DNA of 64,000 bases from positions 682,001 through 746,000 of the forward strand of contig JAVJAP010000214.1 of assembly GCA_034770075.1 (NCBI GenBank). The letters are read 5' to 3'. This DNA is from Aralia elata (taxonomy: Eukaryota > Streptophyta > Magnoliopsida > Apiales > Araliaceae). Positions 33,967 to 46,229 of this stretch are shown piece after piece; the stretch's first letter is position 1; every line of letters starts with the position of its first letter. A model generated the notes under the pieces. That model saw nothing but the letters and a program-made list of their open reading frames with translations. It was not told the origin of the DNA and made no database searches. A program made the translations under genes and the position numbers.

Positions 33967-35010
33967 GCAAGTTTAAATACAACAATAAATGATATATCAT
34001 GACGAATGACATATGAAGAGAGGAATTCAACAATATAAATATCGGAAGCAAGAATAATAATTGCTTTTAGAACGAATGATAGTCAAGTAGACTTTGAACA
34101 ATAAACTTCTAATGGAATCAATAGCTAATTGACCCTTTAGTTACTGGCTCAGAAATAAGTACTCGAGGGGATCAGCCTCTATTACCCTATGTGTATGCAC
34201 AACATTTAATTTCTGTTCTTTGTATCTTATATCCGATGCGTGGGGTACTCCCTTATATTGAAGGGGTGTTCATAAAGTCTAAGATTCCGCACCATCAATT
34301 GGTTTGGATAGCTTTTAAAATCTATACCGCAAATGTCTAGCCGGACAATGGCTAAGACTTAACTATGGCAGTTCATCCATATTAGAACTTTAAATAAAAT
34401 ACAAGTCAACGTATGCGCGAATACAATTGCACAATGTGCGAGTGCCAATAACAACGATGTGGAATAATTGTTAAGTAATTAAACCACATAGAGCATGCTT
34501 GAGAACTTAAAGGTTCAAGCTTAAATATTAACTTGCAATAAATAATACAAGAATGGGTTCTTGCAACAATTAAGGTTTCGGGGTAAAGAACTTGCATAAT
34601 ACACCACACCATACTTGAATGTAAATTGAGTAGGTTTAAAGGAAACTTGTCTGATAGCTCAGCTACAATAATCTAGCTCTAAATTAAATTATGTGAAACG
34701 ACCTATCATTAGTAAGTCGATTCCTTAGTTAGTACAGTATAAACTAGCATGAGTTTACACTTACAAGAGATTACACACCAAGTAATCCTATCACATAGAC
34801 ACGTAGATGTAATCCATCTTTACTAAGTCTATAAACATTACTTTCCATCTTAGATAAATGAGTTAACAAGCCTAGAATAGCTTGGTTCTATGCATCCATG
34901 TAAACTTGAACATATAGCACATCAATTAAGTCATGTATTACAGCTTGAGACCTACATACATACATGCTACAAGACTCTGTTCATAACTTAAAGCAACAAG
35001 GCAAAACTGG

Positions 35011-35915
35011 CGACCGGCGCGGCCGCACTTATTTTTGCCTTGGGAGTGGCGCGGCCGCGCCACTCACTGGACAGACCAAGAATGGATTTCATTCTGCAGG
35101 AATCCGGACTTACTAGCTAGCATGCAGGCAACTGATACTAATCAAACATTCACGCTCATATTATTATCAACTTGGTTTCCAAACCTAGCATGCTCATTCT
35201 AAATCCATATCAAGTTATATGTTCGAAATTTCCATACATTAAGCTAATCAAGTCCGTTTCGCAAGAAAACCGCTACTATGGTCACAATACTACATAATGA
35301 GGCTATACATGACTTAATATGTATGCTCGTACGAAATCAACATGCGAACACATTAACACATAGCTTATACTTGAAATCTTCCTTTCTTAGACATGCTAGC
35401 ATATATCAAAATCATGTTTAGCTAAATGATAATCACGACAATCATGCCTAGAGGCATATTGAGTCCTAACATTCATGCTTGTATGGTCAGAACACAACTT
35501 ATACGGAGATGGACGACATCCGTCTTCAAACATGATGTTTTCCTTAGAAAAAAAATCATACTAAGACATCTCACGCAACTTAGCCTATGCAAGACAACTT
35601 GGAAATCATAACTCACATGCATTTGAACACATATTTAAGCCATATATACATGCTCACATGGTCAGAATGTAAAAGACATAGGTTTTGTCAAGCTATTTCA
35701 AAGTCCAAGCTTTCTTTAAGAAATACATACATAGAAAAATCTATATACAACTCATGGTATTTACAGGGACCCTAGACGCATGGCAACCCTAGTTGTATAC
35801 ATGAATGAACTAACTAACATGCTGCAACATGACAGAACAACACAACCAAAACTGATGCACGACGCGGCAGCGCTTGGTTTGCCCTTGGGAGTGGCGCGGT
35901 CGCGCCACTTCTGCT
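35011..35915. repeat. Duplicated GC-rich palindromic module in LTR 2
   Basis: The module CCTTGGGAGTGGCGCGG-CGCGCCAC occurs at 35039-35064 and 35883-35908. The first copy contains a perfect 18-base palindrome, GTGGCGCGGCCGCGCCAC (35047-35064). The second has one change. Similar LTR sequence around both copies suggests a segmental duplication of about 840 bp. Confidence 0.8.
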
Positions 35916-36244
35916 GAAGCACAAGATCGGCTCTGCATCTACAGAATCCGACCATATATATAATTTAACCATTCTAAAGGCAATTTAGAGTACTCCAGAG
36001 AGTTCATTATACTCATATGCAACCAAGATAGCAACATGGAAATCAATTATAAACTAATTAACAAGAATCATGGATTTTTTTTAGAGTTTATCAACTAATA
36101 AATGAAGAACTCAGTGTACCTTTTTGATGCTAAATTGATGCTACTTAAATGCGTAAATGCAGATTGTTAGCCTCTCAAAATACTCACTCACTATATGACT
36201 TGGCAGAAAATCTAGGAACTGGAACTGTGAAGGCAAAGCTCCAA

Positions 36245-36250
36245 TTTATG
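36245..36250 (-). promoter_or_regulatory. Putative TATA-like box of LTR 2
   Basis: The sense strand reads CCATAAATTGGAG, about 760 bases from the U3 edge. The position matches that in LTR 3. Confidence 0.4.
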
Positions 36251-37010
36251 GAGAATTCAATATCCAGACAATGAAATGGTCCAATTGGTTAACCAACGGG
36301 AATGGGAAGAAGATGATGGGTAATGCAGAAAATCAATTCAACCCAAATCTTCAGCTAGGATTTCTTCTTCTGATATAAGCAATAGCAATAGGCTAGGCGC
36401 GGCTAGGAAAAGGAGGAAAAGAGGGGATTGGACTCCCATTGTTCACAATCAGTTATATTCAAATTTCATTTCTCTATCTCTCTTCCCAGACACGACTGAT
36501 GAAGGGATTTTGTCCCATAATTTGTGTCTTCTTCTATTGCTATTAGTTAATTAAATATGTCATACCATATAAACCCAATTACTCTAGTATACCTTTATTA
36601 CCCAATTCGTAATTACATAAAAGATGGAATTAATAACTTAATCTAGTCCGCTTAGTATTAACCCACTAAATGGACTATTAAATATTAATATCTATGTTGC
36701 ACACATTAATTAATAATTATATTAATTAATCTATGCACATTAAATTCCTCCACTATATTCAAGTAAATTGAATATTTAATGTAATAGACAACTTTATCCA
36801 TTCTTCTGATATTAAACCTTAGGGCTAGTCTACTAATTTAATTAACTCATTAGTGACTCCCCCTTTAATAAATCCTGGCAGTTACGCGAAAGCACATAAT
36901 CACATAACCAATTAATCACACAAGATTTAAATAAGCATACAAAGCTAACTCATTAAAAATTAAAATTTATATTTAATTAATAATGGAGTTTAAAATTCAC
37001 GGTCATTACA

Positions 37011-37422
37011 TTATGTGTGAAGATATATTTTAGACTTTTATGGTCCATGTATATCTCACATTTCTCTCCATAAAGATAATGCCTCCAAATATTTAAGGCA
37101 AAAACCACCGCTGCTAATTCGAGATCGTGAGCAGGGTATACCCTCTCATAATCTTTTAACTGCCATGATGCGTACGCAATGACCTTCTCGTACTGCATAA
37201 GCACGCATCCCAGTCCTCTATGTGACACATCACTATACACCACAAAATTACCCGCATCATCCAATAAGGATATTACTGGCGCTTCACTCAATCTTTTCTT
37301 GAGCTCTTGAAAGCTCTCCTCACATTTTTCCGACAATACGAACTTCACTGTCTTCCTCATTAAATTAGTTAATGGTGTAGCTATCTTTGAAAAATCTTGG
37401 ATAAATCTTCAATAGTAGCCCG
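37011..37422 (-). pseudogene. Element 3 RT-end/RNase H fragment
   Basis: Reads from the tetraloop of RT (R-F-I-Q-D-F-S-K-I-A, with a TGA just before) into RNase H: 'KFVLSEKCEESFQELKKRL', 'YSDVSHRGLGCVLMQYEKV' and 'YMDHKSLKYIFTH'. The sequence is then cut by the 5' LTR of element 2. The left codons A-G lie at 48996 and after, across the Tat-like insertion, so this piece and 48991-57535 are one element. The RNase H end, integrase and chromodomain of this copy are not found. Confidence 0.9.
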
Positions 37423-39383
37423 TGTCGACGCCGGTTTTTTGTCTTTTCCAATTTTAGCCTTTTTGATTAGATGATGTTTTGGAAAAGATCGGCATTAAGG
37501 TCGACGGGGTTTTGAAAGATCGTTTTTTATGATGAGCCAAATTGATCAGAGTCGCCAGTTGGTATATTTGAAATGGATGTACCAACTCATCCGAATTTTG
37601 TTTTCGTAAATCGCTGGCTCATATGTGACTCCGAATTAATTGGTCTGCAAACCGAGATTCATAGAGTTCGGGGGCTTGCTTAAGCGAGGGGAAGGTGTTA
37701 GGCACCCCCCGACTCCAGTGAAACACGGTTACCGCAATCTTGATGCTTTTCCTATCCTTTAATTCTTGAATGTGTGTGTATGTGCGCGCGTGTGTGTGTG
37801 TGCCTATGTGAATGTCGTGGTGAGTTTGCATGAAGAAACCATTTGGATTTTTATGAAAAGTCGTGTTTTTCTTTTGAGAATGCTTTAGAATGTCCTTCGG
37901 CTTATACGAGAGAGTGCTTTCGTAACTCAAATGATGGGCAACTTCTAGAATCTCTTTAACCCTATGCACAACGGTTTAATAAAACAACCATTTATTTTTA
38001 TCAAACAATTTTTTGTGACGTTTGAACACGATCTTTCCTTTGCCTTCTTGTTTAATAGGAATCAACATTCATTAGCACTTCCAATTTTAAACCTCGTGAT
38101 GCTAATAACCTAATTTGATTGATTTTATGGAAATCTTCATCGTTTAGCTTTGAAATCATTTTTCTATGTCGCAAATCAAATCAAGCATTAAAATACGTCG
38201 GGGCTATTCATGGGCATGTAAGCCATCAAAATAACCCCAACGCCCACAATCACATATTTCACTATTACGAGGTCTTAAACCCGATTATCGACTTGATATC
38301 GTTTTAAGGCCCGACGATTACATATTTACAATGAAGGGATATCGACCCTATTACATACATCCAAAAATGTCCATCATCGGATTTGGACCCCGGGGTCGTG
38401 TTCCTAGGCTCACACCCTAAATTTTCACACACCCACAACCGGGTATTACAAGAAATAATCAACACGGATAATCTAACAACACCAAAACATCCTAAAATAG
38501 CGATCTCAAGGAACCACACCCGATATATCGCCGTAAAACAAAACAAAAACTCAATAAATGAATATCATCGGGTTATTAGGAAGAATTTTGTTCCGATGGA
38601 ACCCTCACTAATAATCCCTAATTCATTGTTCAGCCATAAATTACATGAAAACTACATTTAATTTAACCAAATGATATGATAGAAATTACAACAATAAGGG
38701 GATTTTTACCTTGCAAATGATATCAAAATGGATGTAAACTTGTGTATTTGAATAGATTTGGAGGTGTATATGATACAATCAAATCAAAAGAGTATAAATC
38801 TCCTCTTTTTTCTCTCTTTCTCTCCTCTTTTATTGCAAATTTATGCTATTTCATCCCTAATTTCCGAGCTGCTGCTGCTGTTTTTTCTTCTTCTTCTCTG
38901 CCTGCTCAACCTTTCTCAACCTCCTGTATGCTGATGAGGGAATGAGCTGAAATAGGCTGGCTAAAGCCAGCCGTAGATGGATCTGCGGCTGGCTGGCCGC
39001 CGCCCCTCCACTCAGCTGAATTTCGGTTCCCGTGTTTTGAGTTCCGTGTTTTCAAAAGGCGCACTCATTGGCCGCAGATCAATTCGCGGCTGGATGGCTT
39101 GACTTTCTCGATTTTCGTGCTACGCCTCGATTCTCGTGCGTGACGTCAGTTTTCACCGACAGGCTCGTATTTTACAGTCTGGGAATTACTGGGAGACGTG
39201 CCACATCATCCGGGAATGCTCAATTCGGACAACCTTGTTGTCACGTCGGTTTCGGTTGTAAATCGTCGCGGTGGCGTCGAATGTTCGCACTTGTCCATCC
39301 TTTGCTCTCGCAGGTCGGTTCATTTCCCGAATTTGCCCTCCTGTCAGGGTTAGTATACAAAGTGTAAAATCTGGGTGTCTACA
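37423..39383 (-). repeat. 3' LTR of Tat-like element
   Basis: 1961 bp, pairs with 46914-48990. It lacks the segment present in the other LTR at 47406-47524, apparently a deletion between short GCTTT repeats. Small frames at 37619-39401 belong to the LTR. Confidence 0.92.
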
Positions 39384-39396
39384 GCTGCCCCTCTTT
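39384..39396 (-). other. Polypurine tract of Tat-like element
   Basis: The sense strand reads AAAGAGGGGCAGC directly before the TGTAGACACCC LTR start. Confidence 0.75.
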
Positions 39397-39589
39397 ATCA
39401 TGTTTATGAAATGTTAAATGAAATGAACAGGATAAAGAAATAGACACCCGATGCATGAATGACAGTGCATAAGAATGACAGTATATACATGATGCAACAC
39501 ATACAACTTATGATTTAACGCAAGATGTAAGGCATGCAAAACATTCGTAAAGGTGTCGATGCATCAATCCCTGACCGCATTGTTAGTCG

Positions 39590-41550
39590 TCGGTTTCGTT
39601 TTCCAATCGATCGTATCGTTAGCGCCGGGTCTCGTATCTGGTCGCCAATCTTGTGATCACCGGGTCTCGTATTCGATTGATCGTCTGGTGAGTGCCGGAT
39701 CTCGTATCCGGTCGCTCGTCTCGTAATCGCTGGGTCTCGTCTCTGGTCGATCGTCTCGTGAGTGCCGGGTCTCGTATCCGGTCGCTTGTCTCGTAATCGC
39801 CGGGTCTCGTCTCCGGTCGATTGTCTTGTGAGTGCCAGGTATCGTCTCCGGTCGCTCGGTCGTAATCGCCGGGTCTCATCTCCGGTCGATTGTCTTGTGA
39901 GTGCTGGATCTCGTCTCGGGTCGCTCGTCTCGTAATCGCCGGGTCTCGTCTCCGGTCGATTGTCTTGTGAGTGCCGGGTATCGTCTCCGGTCGCTCGGTC
40001 GTAATCGCCGGGTCTCGTCTCCGGTCGATTGTCTTGTGAGTGCCGGGTCTCGTCTCCGGTCGCTCGTCTCGTAATCGCCGGGTCTCGTCTCCGGTCGATT
40101 GTCTTGTGAGTGCCGGGTCTCGTCTCCGGTCGCTCGTCTCGTGATCGCCGGGTCTCGTCTCCGGTCGATTATCTTGTGAGTGCCGGGTCTAGTCTCCGGT
40201 CGATTGTCTTGTGAGTGCCGGGTCTCGTCTCCGGTCGCTCGATCATAAACGCCGGGTCTCGTCTCCGGTCGATTGTCTTGTGAGTGCCGGGTATCGTCTC
40301 CGGTCGCTCGTTCGTAATCGCCGGGTCTCGTCTCCGGTCGATTGTCTTATGAGTGCCGGGTCTCGTCTCCGGTCGCTCGGTCGTAATCGCCGGGTCTCGT
40401 CTCCGGTCGATTGTCTTATCGGGGCCGGGTATCGTCTCCGGTTGCTCGGTCCTAATCGCCGAGTCTCGTCTCCGGTCGATTGTCTTGTGAGTGCCGGGTC
40501 TCGTCTCCGGTCTTTCGGTCGTAATCGCCGGGTCTCGTCTCCGGTCAATTGTCTTGTGAGTGCCGGGTCTCGTCTCCGTTCGCTCGGTCGTAATCGCCGG
40601 GTCTCGTCTCCGGTCGATTGTCTTGTGAGTGCCGGGTCTCGTCCCCGGTCGCTCGGTCGTAATCGTCGGGTCTCGTCTCCGGTCGATTGTCTTGTGAGTG
40701 CTGGGTCTCGTCTCCGGTCGCTCGGTCGTAATCACCGGGTCTCGTATCCGGTCGATTGTCTTGTGAGTGCCGGGTCTCGTCCCCGGTCGCTCGGTCGTAA
40801 TCGCCGGGTCTCGTCTCCGGTCGATTCTCTTGTGAGTGCCGGGTCTCGTCTCCGGTCGCTCGGTCGTAATCGCCGGGTCTCGTCTCCGGTCGATTGTCTT
40901 GTGAGTGCCGGATCTCGTCTCCGGTCGCTCGGTCGTAATCGCCGGGTCTCGTCTCCGGTCGATTGTCTTGTCATTGTCGGGTCTCGTCTCTGGTCGCTCG
41001 GTCGTAATCGCCAGGTCTCGTCTCCGGTCGATTGTCTTGTGAGTGTCGGGTCTCGTCTCCGGTCGCTCGGTCGTAATCGCCGGGTCTCGTCTCCGGTCGA
41101 TTGTCTTGTGAGTGCCGGATTTCATCTCCGGTCGCTCGTCTCGTAATCGCCGGGTCTCGTCTCCGGTCGATTGTCTTGTGAGTGCCGGGTCTCGTCTCCG
41201 GTCGATTGTCTTGTGAGTGCGGGGTCTCGTCTCCGGTCGCTCGGTCGTAATCGCCGGGTCTCATCTCTGGTCGATTGTCTTGTGAGGGTCGGGTCTCGTC
41301 TCCGGTCGCTCGGTCGTAATCGCCGGGTATCGTCTCCGGTCGATTTTCTTGTGAGTGCCGGGTCTCGTCTCTAGTCGCTCGTCTCGTAATCGCCGGGTCT
41401 CGTCTCCGGTCGATTGTCTTGTGAGTGTCGGGTCTCGTCTCCGGTCGCTCGGTCGTAATCGCCGGGTCTCGTCTCCAGTCGATTGTCTTATCGGGGCCGG
41501 GTCTCGTATCCGGTCACCTATCTCGTAATCGCCGGGTCTCGTATGCGGTC
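39590..41550. repeat. 69-bp minisatellite of two ~35-bp half-units, about 28 copies
   Basis: The unit alternates two halves. Both contain CCGGGTCTCGTCTCCGGTCG. One is followed by ATTGTCTTGTGAGTG, the other by CTCGGTCGTAATCG. The usual period is 69-70, and single half-unit losses occur (for example 40167 to 40202). Because 69 is divisible by three, long open frames of more than 300 codons arise on both strands (40169-41125, 40211-41146). They have no start context and no non-repetitive part, so they are not genes. The edges are more diverged than the middle. Confidence 0.95.
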
Positions 41551-42232
41551 GATTGTTTGGATCTCAGCCCTTCCCAGGGGCGTTAGTTGTTTGGATCTCA
41601 GCCCTTCCTTGGGGCGTTAGTTGTTTGGATCTCAGCCCTTCCCAGGGTGTTAGTTGTTTGGATCTCAGCCCTTCCCAGGGTGCTCACCATCTTGTTGTGG
41701 TTTGCTTAGATGCCTTCCCAGGTTTGCTCACCACCTTGTTGTGGTTTGCTTGGATGCCTTCCCAGGTTCACTCCTTGTTTGGATACCAGCCCTTCCCACG
41801 GTCATTGATTGTTTGGATACCAGCCCTTCCCAGGGTCATTGATTGTTTGGATACCAGCCCTTCCCAGGGATCATTGATTATTTTGGATACCAGCCCTTCC
41901 CAGGGATCATTGATTGGTTGGATACCAGCCCTTCCCAGGGGTCGTTGATTGGTTGGATACCAGCCCTTCCCAGGGGTCATTGATTGGTTGGATACCAGCC
42001 CTTCCCAGGGGTTGTTGATTGCTTGGAGACCAGCCCTTCCCAGGGGTCATTGATTGGTTGGATACCAGCCCTTCCCAGGGGTCGTTGATTGCTTGGAGAC
42101 CAGCCCTTCCCAGGGGTCGTTGATTGGTTGGATACCAGCCCTTCCCAAGGGTCATTGATTGGTTGGATACCAGCCCTTCCCAGGGGTCGTTGATTGCTTG
42201 GAGACCAGCCCTTCACAGGGGTCGTTGATTGG
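41548..42232. repeat. 34-bp minisatellite, about 18 copies
   Basis: The consensus has GGATACCAGCCCTTCCCAGG followed by GGTCATTGATTGGTT. The first five units are variants (GGATCTCAGCCC, GTTAGTTGTT), and two carry a CACCATCTTGTTGTGGTTTG insertion. Unrelated in sequence to the preceding 69-bp array, yet directly adjacent. Confidence 0.93.
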
Positions 42233-42239
42233 ATTTGAG

Positions 42240-43430
42240 TGATTTTTTTTTGAAATGGGATGTGTGATCGGCTTCATGTCCTGGATCTCCCACCAACATC
42301 GTCCACGTACCATGCCGCAAAAGCCATCACAGTCTGATCATTTGTGAGGTTGAAAGCGACGTGCTTGTACTTTCCTGAAGATTTTCATTTTGATCGTACC
42401 TGCATGCATGAAAAAGATGTTATGCATGATCTGACAGATATGTTATGGACAGATGCATGTGCACAACATATATTTAGATAGAAATGACCCCTGTTAAGTC
42501 AACTGATACGATTTGACAATCGTCGTTGTTTGCCAGCATTTGATTGGATCACGCCTCGTCGTGAAGTGTAATTTCTAGACTTCAACCTTGGTTTAGTACT
42601 CTGCCTGTTCTTGGTCGTCTTCATTTCATCGAAGTTGAGGCAGTCTGTTTTGCTCTCTGTGATGATCGACATCTATGTTGGGCTCCTTGGCCTTTTAATC
42701 ATTTCTGATGGCCGATATGATGCTGTCCCGCGTTATATCATCGTTGTATATGCTCATGCACGTGGATCATTTGGATGTCGAGGCAGTGATAGTCAGGATT
42801 GGGGAGAGGCCCAATGACGAGAAATTCTGTACAACCTCAGCTTCCTTCCATTTCATGATTCTTAACTGCCCCTGCCTTGGCGCGTGTCGCTACCAAGAAT
42901 TTCTATTGAAAACTCGCGATGTTGACCGTGCTGAGTTATCCACATCTCTGTAAGATCCTGCATATCAGATGACTAACAAATGCCAAAACTTGAAGGCTCG
43001 GGCCGTTAGTGTTAGTTCAACACAAAGATATTATAATCTCGACAAAAGAGTAAATGCAGTTAAAGCACATGAAATTGAATATCTGTTGATCGCACAATCT
43101 AGCAAGTTATGAACCGTGCATGTACTAGATTGGAAGTTATTTTCGATCCTTCGTGAGTTGATGATTTTCTATTTAACGAGTTATGAAATCGTAAGAACAC
43201 CTTCAAGCATTCATGGTCATTGTACGTGAGTAAGGTCGAATTCAAAAGAACTACCTTCCCTCGTCAAAGGTATTCTGTCTCCATTCTCGACAACGTCCTT
43301 AGCAGGATTGACGTCATATGACAAATGCACTGTGCGATGCAGCATTCAGTAGGGGTTTTTCTTTCATGACTTGTTGTTTAAGGTCGAGAGTTTTTCGTAT
43401 TATCTTTTCTCTTTATTAGCCCACTTCACT
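42240..43430. other. Tat-like interior without recognisable genes
   Basis: Short frames only. No retroelement domain or repeat was found. Confidence 0.5.
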
Positions 43431-43436
43431 TGTCTC

Positions 43437-43950
43437 GTTTTCTTAGGCTATTCAAAGTTACCCATTTAACGAATTTTGGACCAATGACTCCCAAACCAGA
43501 TGGTTTTGGGGCATTAGGTGTACAGACACCCCTTCGGGTTTATTTACTCGAGTAACAAAGGCCACGGTTCGAGACAAGCTGGTGGTCTGCACCATTCATT
43601 CTTTGCTTGACCTTGCGCAAGATTCGTTTTCTTAGGCTTGAGTTACCCATGTAGCGAGTGTTAGGCCGGTGACTCCCAAACCAGATGGCTTTAGGGCACC
43701 AGATGCAGAGACACCCCTTAGGCTTAATTACTCAAGTAGCCCATGCCACGGTTCGAATCTGCTCGGGCCTCCTCTACTGTAATGCTCATTTTCTTAGGCT
43801 CTGAGTTACCCATGTAACGAGTGTTGGGCCAGCGACTCCCAAACCAGATGGCTTTAGGGCACCAGGTGTAGAGACACCCCTAGAGCTTAATTACTCGAAT
43901 AACCCAGGTCACGATTCGAGACATTAGCTTGATGATCATTTATCGTCTAA
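43437..43950. repeat. Three tandem ~165-190-bp units
   Basis: Units begin TTCTTAGGCT near 43440, 43628 and 43792. Each contains GACTCCCAAACCAGATGG and AGACACCCCT, then a TTACTCGA-like phrase. A third, unrelated repeat type within the same element. Confidence 0.88.
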
Positions 43951-44592
43951 CTTCTTGATTTTAGCTTGATAATTATTGACTGTCTGACTACGTGTTAATC
44001 GCCATCAACGGCGTCATAGTTTTATACCCCACAACTGAAAGTTTGTGCAAATGCAAAGTGAAGGCTGTCACATGAGGTCGATTCTGTCGCAAACGTTGCA
44101 TTTGAATTAAGGCTTTGTACCCGATCAAAAGGTTGAATAGCCTTCTTCATCTAATTATACTCACGATCGTGCTCCACGGTTGCTTGTCAGAATTAATCCG
44201 ATTCCTATCAAGCCAAATAAAATCCCCTTTCACGCGGATCATCGTATCTCGGAAAAATTATGCTTGACAATATGCCAGATGATCGTACCGTTGAAGATTG
44301 AATTGACATGAGGTAGCATTTGATGATGATGGTGCATGTTGATGGGATTGTTGCATGGGTGCCAATTTGCACGTCATCATTTCTTGGGTAGTTAAGTTGA
44401 CAAATGCCCCAGTGTTAAGTTGCTTTTCTTGTGATCTCCCTCGTACTGGTTGCATCGGTATCTTACTGGGCTGACAAAAGATCCGGTCCTTTGACTTGTT
44501 GAAAGGTTTGGGGGATTTTTGATTTTTTTGATTTTTTTGATTTTTTTTTTTGATTTTTTTTTAGATCACAGAGTTGTTTCACAGAGTCAGAA

Positions 44593-45580
44593 TTAACGGG
44601 CTGGGGAACGCCTTCCCGTCCATTCCTTGTAAGATGAGGGCTCCCCCAGAGAGGATTTTTTTATCGTGACGGCTCCTTTTAATTTAGAGCAAAATTCCCC
44701 ATAGCTTCGTCTTGGCAGGGCGCGATCCTTTTGAGGACTAAATCGTTTATTTTGAATTTCTGGGATCGTACCCTCTTGTCGTATGCCCGGGAGATGCGTA
44801 AGGGGCTGCCCCTGCAAATGTGCGAACTGAGGTTCGATAGGCAAATAGGGTGAGCGACAATAAATCCGGCCATCCCCGATGATTGGCGGACATTCTTCCC
44901 ATGATCGTTTTTGTGTTTTATTTGCAGCCCCCACTGCCCCATTCATTTTGGGCCGGTAAATGACTGAATCAAAATGTTTGATCCTGAATTTGTCGTATAT
45001 CTCCTCCTTGAGGGCATCGTTCAGATTTCTATAGTCGATGCGGCCCCTTACTTCTCCTCCAGGCTGTGGTACTGGATTTTGTCGGAAAGCCATTCAGGGT
45101 AAATAGACACCGTGATGATTCCTGCTTTAAACCGCTTGACAATCTCGTCCTTTATTTTCAACCTCCATTCAGGCTTCAACGTTCTCAACTTTTGCTTAAT
45201 TGGTCGGAACCCTCCTTGATGGGCAGTCGATGTCCTATAACGTCTGTGGACAATCCAATCACGTCGCCACGGGACCAAGCGAACATATCTCCATACAGGC
45301 TCAACAACTCGGCTATTTTTTTTTGGGTCGAATTTGCCCCTACTCCGGGTTCTTTATGATCGTTAGGGGTTCTGATGTTTGATGGCGATGGTTTGGCCTA
45401 AGTCGGGTTTGGGTTTATCTTCGACCCATCCTTTGATCTCGTCAGGCGTATTGTCGATATCTGTCTCGTCCTGCTCAATCCCCATCAGATCGAAATCTAG
45501 CTATATACCAAAATCGTGATCCTCCTTCAAATTTGGCCTATCGCTTGTCAGGCTAGAATGCCTCAAATCGGGGTACTCAG
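44593..45580 (-). pseudogene. Tat-like RT N-terminus fused to integrase C-terminus
   Basis: The sense strand first encodes a Tat-type RT entry region: 'ELLSLYGDMFAWSRGDVIG' in one frame, then 'RPIKQKLRTLKPEWRLKIKD', 'YPEWLSDKIQ' and 'IDYRNLND'. Within a few codons it jumps to the end of an integrase ('YRPKMNGAVGAANK') and its linker ('RAYDKRVRSQKFKINDLVLK'). The RT palm, RNase H and most of the integrase core are deleted at this join. Several frameshifts are present. Confidence 0.8.
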
Positions 45581-45679
45581 AATTTTAAAACCCATTGATC
45601 TTCTACTGGCCGGGATTCACTGCCATACTCCTGGATTTACCCCTTCCTGGATATCACCTGCTGCACGGTCCAACTGGCC

Positions 45680-46084
45680 ACGGTGAGGTCAAGCAATGGA
45701 GCTCATTAGGAGGTGCATGGATCGCATTGGCATGGATCTGGCATTGATGGCATTTCCTGACATGAGCATCGCAGTCAGTTTTCATGGTTAGCCAGTAGTG
45801 ACCCGTTCAAAAAATGTTCTGCTCATATGGGCTCTGCACACATCGCCATGTACTTCGTTCATTTGTCTGTGGGCTTCTTCGGCTTCCAGATATCTCAGTA
45901 GTCCCGTAGCTAGGTCCCGTTTATGCCCTTTGGTGCTGTATATTCCCATGGTCTGCCGGATGACCAATTCGGAGTCTCCAACTACTATCATCCTTTTGAT
46001 TCCCATTCCCAGGGCTAATCTCAGTCCTAGGATGAATCCCTCGTATTCGACCGTATTGTTGGAGTGGCAGAACTGTAATTTCAT
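45680..46084 (-). pseudogene. Tat-like archaeal-type RNase H and integrase finger
   Basis: The sense strand encodes 'NNTVEYEGFILGLRLALGMG' and 'IVVGDSELVIRQTMGIY', the second (archaeal-like) RNase H typical of Tat elements. It continues out of frame into YWLTMKTDCDAHVRKCHQCQ, an integrase HHCC finger, and the L-T-S-P-W-P-V entry to the core. It lies 5' of the RT fragment, the reverse of the normal order. Confidence 0.8.
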
Positions 46085-46185
46085 GGCTATCGGCCTCTGC
46101 CATTTGGATGGATGGAGTATGGACTTTACGGCCTCTTAGTACTGTGCCAGTTACAAGTTGGCAGATGCATGTCAACACTGATGCA

Positions 46186-46226
46186 TGATTATTATTATTA
46201 TTATTATTATTATTTTTTTTTTTAGG
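46186..46226. repeat. (ATT)n and T-run
   Basis: About nine ATT triplets followed by a run of T. Confidence 0.9.
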
Positions 46227-46229
46227 TTC

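Larger units (their letters stand above)
33607..37010 (-). mobile_element. 5' LTR of chromovirus element 2 (3.4 kb)
   Basis: Plus-strand edges are TGTGACGCCCCCAAATTTAG and GGTCATTACA. The PBS adjoins the left edge, so this is the 5' LTR of a minus-strand element. It is similar throughout to LTR 1. It carries the hairpin at 33948, a TATA-like CATAAATTGG (minus, 36250-36245) and two GC-rich palindromic modules (35011-35075, 35855-35915). The right edge lies inside the RNase H gene of element 3, which was the insertion target. Confidence 0.9.

Noticed and set aside
18150..37010. Elements 1 and 2 as one intact retrotransposon sharing an LTR pair
   Set aside because: Both contain gag, protease, RT and integrase, so they are two copies. 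The outer LTRs are similar but clearly diverged, and the expected TSD is absent (CTCTC left, TTATG right).
37619..39401. Small frames in the Tat-like LTRs, repeated at 47110-49017
   Set aside because: Present in both LTR copies with frame changes between them and no domain. They are LTR sequence.
40169..41146. Open frames of more than 300 codons on both strands
   Set aside because: They are the 69-bp minisatellite read through. A repeat length divisible by three keeps frames open on both strands, and there is no non-repetitive protein sequence.
39590..42232. CRISPR-like repeat-spacer appearance
   Set aside because: The half-units are contiguous and spacer-like parts are themselves repeated. 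The context is a plant retrotransposon, so these are minisatellites.
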